A program made the position numbers and the translations under genes. A stretch of DNA of 64,000 nt from Solimicrobium sp043758755 (lineage in GTDB: Bacteria; Pseudomonadota; Gammaproteobacteria; Burkholderiales; Burkholderiaceae_D), in assembly GCA_043758755.1 (NCBI GenBank), contig JAYVMW010000012.1, positions 227,231 to 291,230 on the forward strand, in the 5' to 3' direction. Each line of letters opens with the position of its first letter. Position 1 is the stretch's first letter. A model generated the notes under the pieces. The model made no database searches. It was not told where the DNA came from and saw only the letters and a list, made by a program, of their open reading frames with translations. Shown piece by piece: positions 63,814 through 64,000 of this stretch.

Positions 63814-63842
63814 TTGCAATTGCAGGACCAACTCCGTATAAT
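63814..63842 (+). promoter_or_regulatory. Sigma-70 promoter of tRNA-Ser
   Basis: TTGCAA (63814-63819), 17 bp, then a perfect TATAAT (63837-63842). It lies about 50 bp ahead of the tRNA, and a GC-rich stretch (TGCGCGC) follows the -10, as in stringent-type discriminators. Confidence 0.75.
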
Positions 63843-63891
63843 TGCGCGCTTGGGTCTGGTTTAACGATCAGGCCTATAGACCAGAAGGCAA

Positions 63892-63981
63892 GGAGAGGTG
63901 GCAGAGTGGTCGAATGTACTTGACTCGAAATCAAGCGATGGGGCGACCCATCCGAGGGTTCGAATCCCTCCCTCTCCGCCA
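63892..63981 (+). tRNA. tRNA-Ser (anticodon CGA)
   Basis: GGAGAGGTGGCAGAGTGG starts a 90-nt serine tRNA with a long variable arm, anticodon loop CTCGAAA (anticodon CGA), T arm GGTTCGAATCC, and ending CCA encoded at 63979-63981. It reads UCG codons. Confidence 0.95.
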
Positions 63982-64000
63982 ATAAACAAACCCCGCAAGG

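Noticed and set aside
63737..63982. Minus-strand frame over tRNA-Ser
   Set aside because: It begins MAEREGFEPSDG, the classic false ORF antisense to a serine tRNA.

Overview
The window looks like a chromosomal segment of a Gram-negative proteobacterium, most likely a betaproteobacterium. That inference rests on the gene families (XrtA/PEP-CTERM exopolysaccharide locus, RND and ABC efflux, Kup, a TviB/TviC-type sugar pair) and on AGGA-type ribosome sites. I cannot name a genus. Gene density is high and the two strands alternate in blocks.

Region 1 (1-16.6 kb) is an exosortase-A (XrtA/EpsH) type exopolysaccharide locus. On the minus strand are a sugar transferase (cut by the window edge), FemAB-like protein, polysaccharide deacetylase, ExeA-like ATPase, outer-membrane beta-barrel, tyrosine autokinase and chain-length protein. 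On the plus strand is a Wza-like export lipoprotein. Then come the TPR lipoprotein PrsT, a second FemAB/GNAT protein, a UDP-sugar 4-epimerase and a UDP-sugar 6-dehydrogenase of the Vi-antigen/WbpO-WbpP kind, and an O-antigen ligase-like protein with a large extracytoplasmic insert. The exosortase itself must lie outside the window. A manC-type bifunctional enzyme at 24-25.4 kb probably supplies GDP-mannose to this or another polysaccharide.

Region 2 (16.7-32.8 kb) holds orphan periplasmic binding proteins, an EEP-family hydrolase, an RND pump with its adaptor, a sensor kinase with an NMT1-like binding domain, and an HlyD / double-ATPase ABC / permease export system.

Region 3 (32.9-48.8 kb) is the most interesting part. 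It is an N-methylamine or amine-oxidation island: an aldehyde dehydrogenase, a PAS-AAA+-Fis sigma-54 activator paired with a PAS-only protein, a complete three-subunit heme-dependent oxidative N-demethylase (dimethylamine monooxygenase type), an APC permease, a small secreted protein, and an operon of a trimethylamine-dehydrogenase-like enzyme, a membrane Fe-S (DgcB-like)/EtfB fusion protein, and EtfA. I find four -24/-12 (GG-N10-GC) promoter matches, one ahead of each transcription unit except the regulators, so the island reads as one sigma-54 regulon. The dehydrogenase keeps the flavin cysteine, the 4Fe-4S cysteines and the aromatic bowl of trimethylamine dehydrogenase but not its Tyr169/His172, so its substrate may differ.

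Region 4 (49-57 kb) has an omega-amino acid aminotransferase, glutaryl-CoA dehydrogenase and a semialdehyde dehydrogenase (a 5-aminovalerate/GABA-type cassette), a MocR regulator, a VapBC toxin-antitoxin pair, a DUF2189 membrane protein, and a truncated PEP-CTERM-like secreted protein.

Region 5 (57.4-64 kb) contains a PAS-GGDEF-EAL gene whose 5' end has been replaced by the remnant of an integrative element (truncated rep, xis, int) sitting beside tRNA-Asn. After it come a gene-free stretch with an orphan rho-independent terminator (possible small RNA), the potassium transporter kup, and tRNA-Ser(CGA) with a clear sigma-70 promoter. No rRNA, CRISPR array or insertion sequence was seen.
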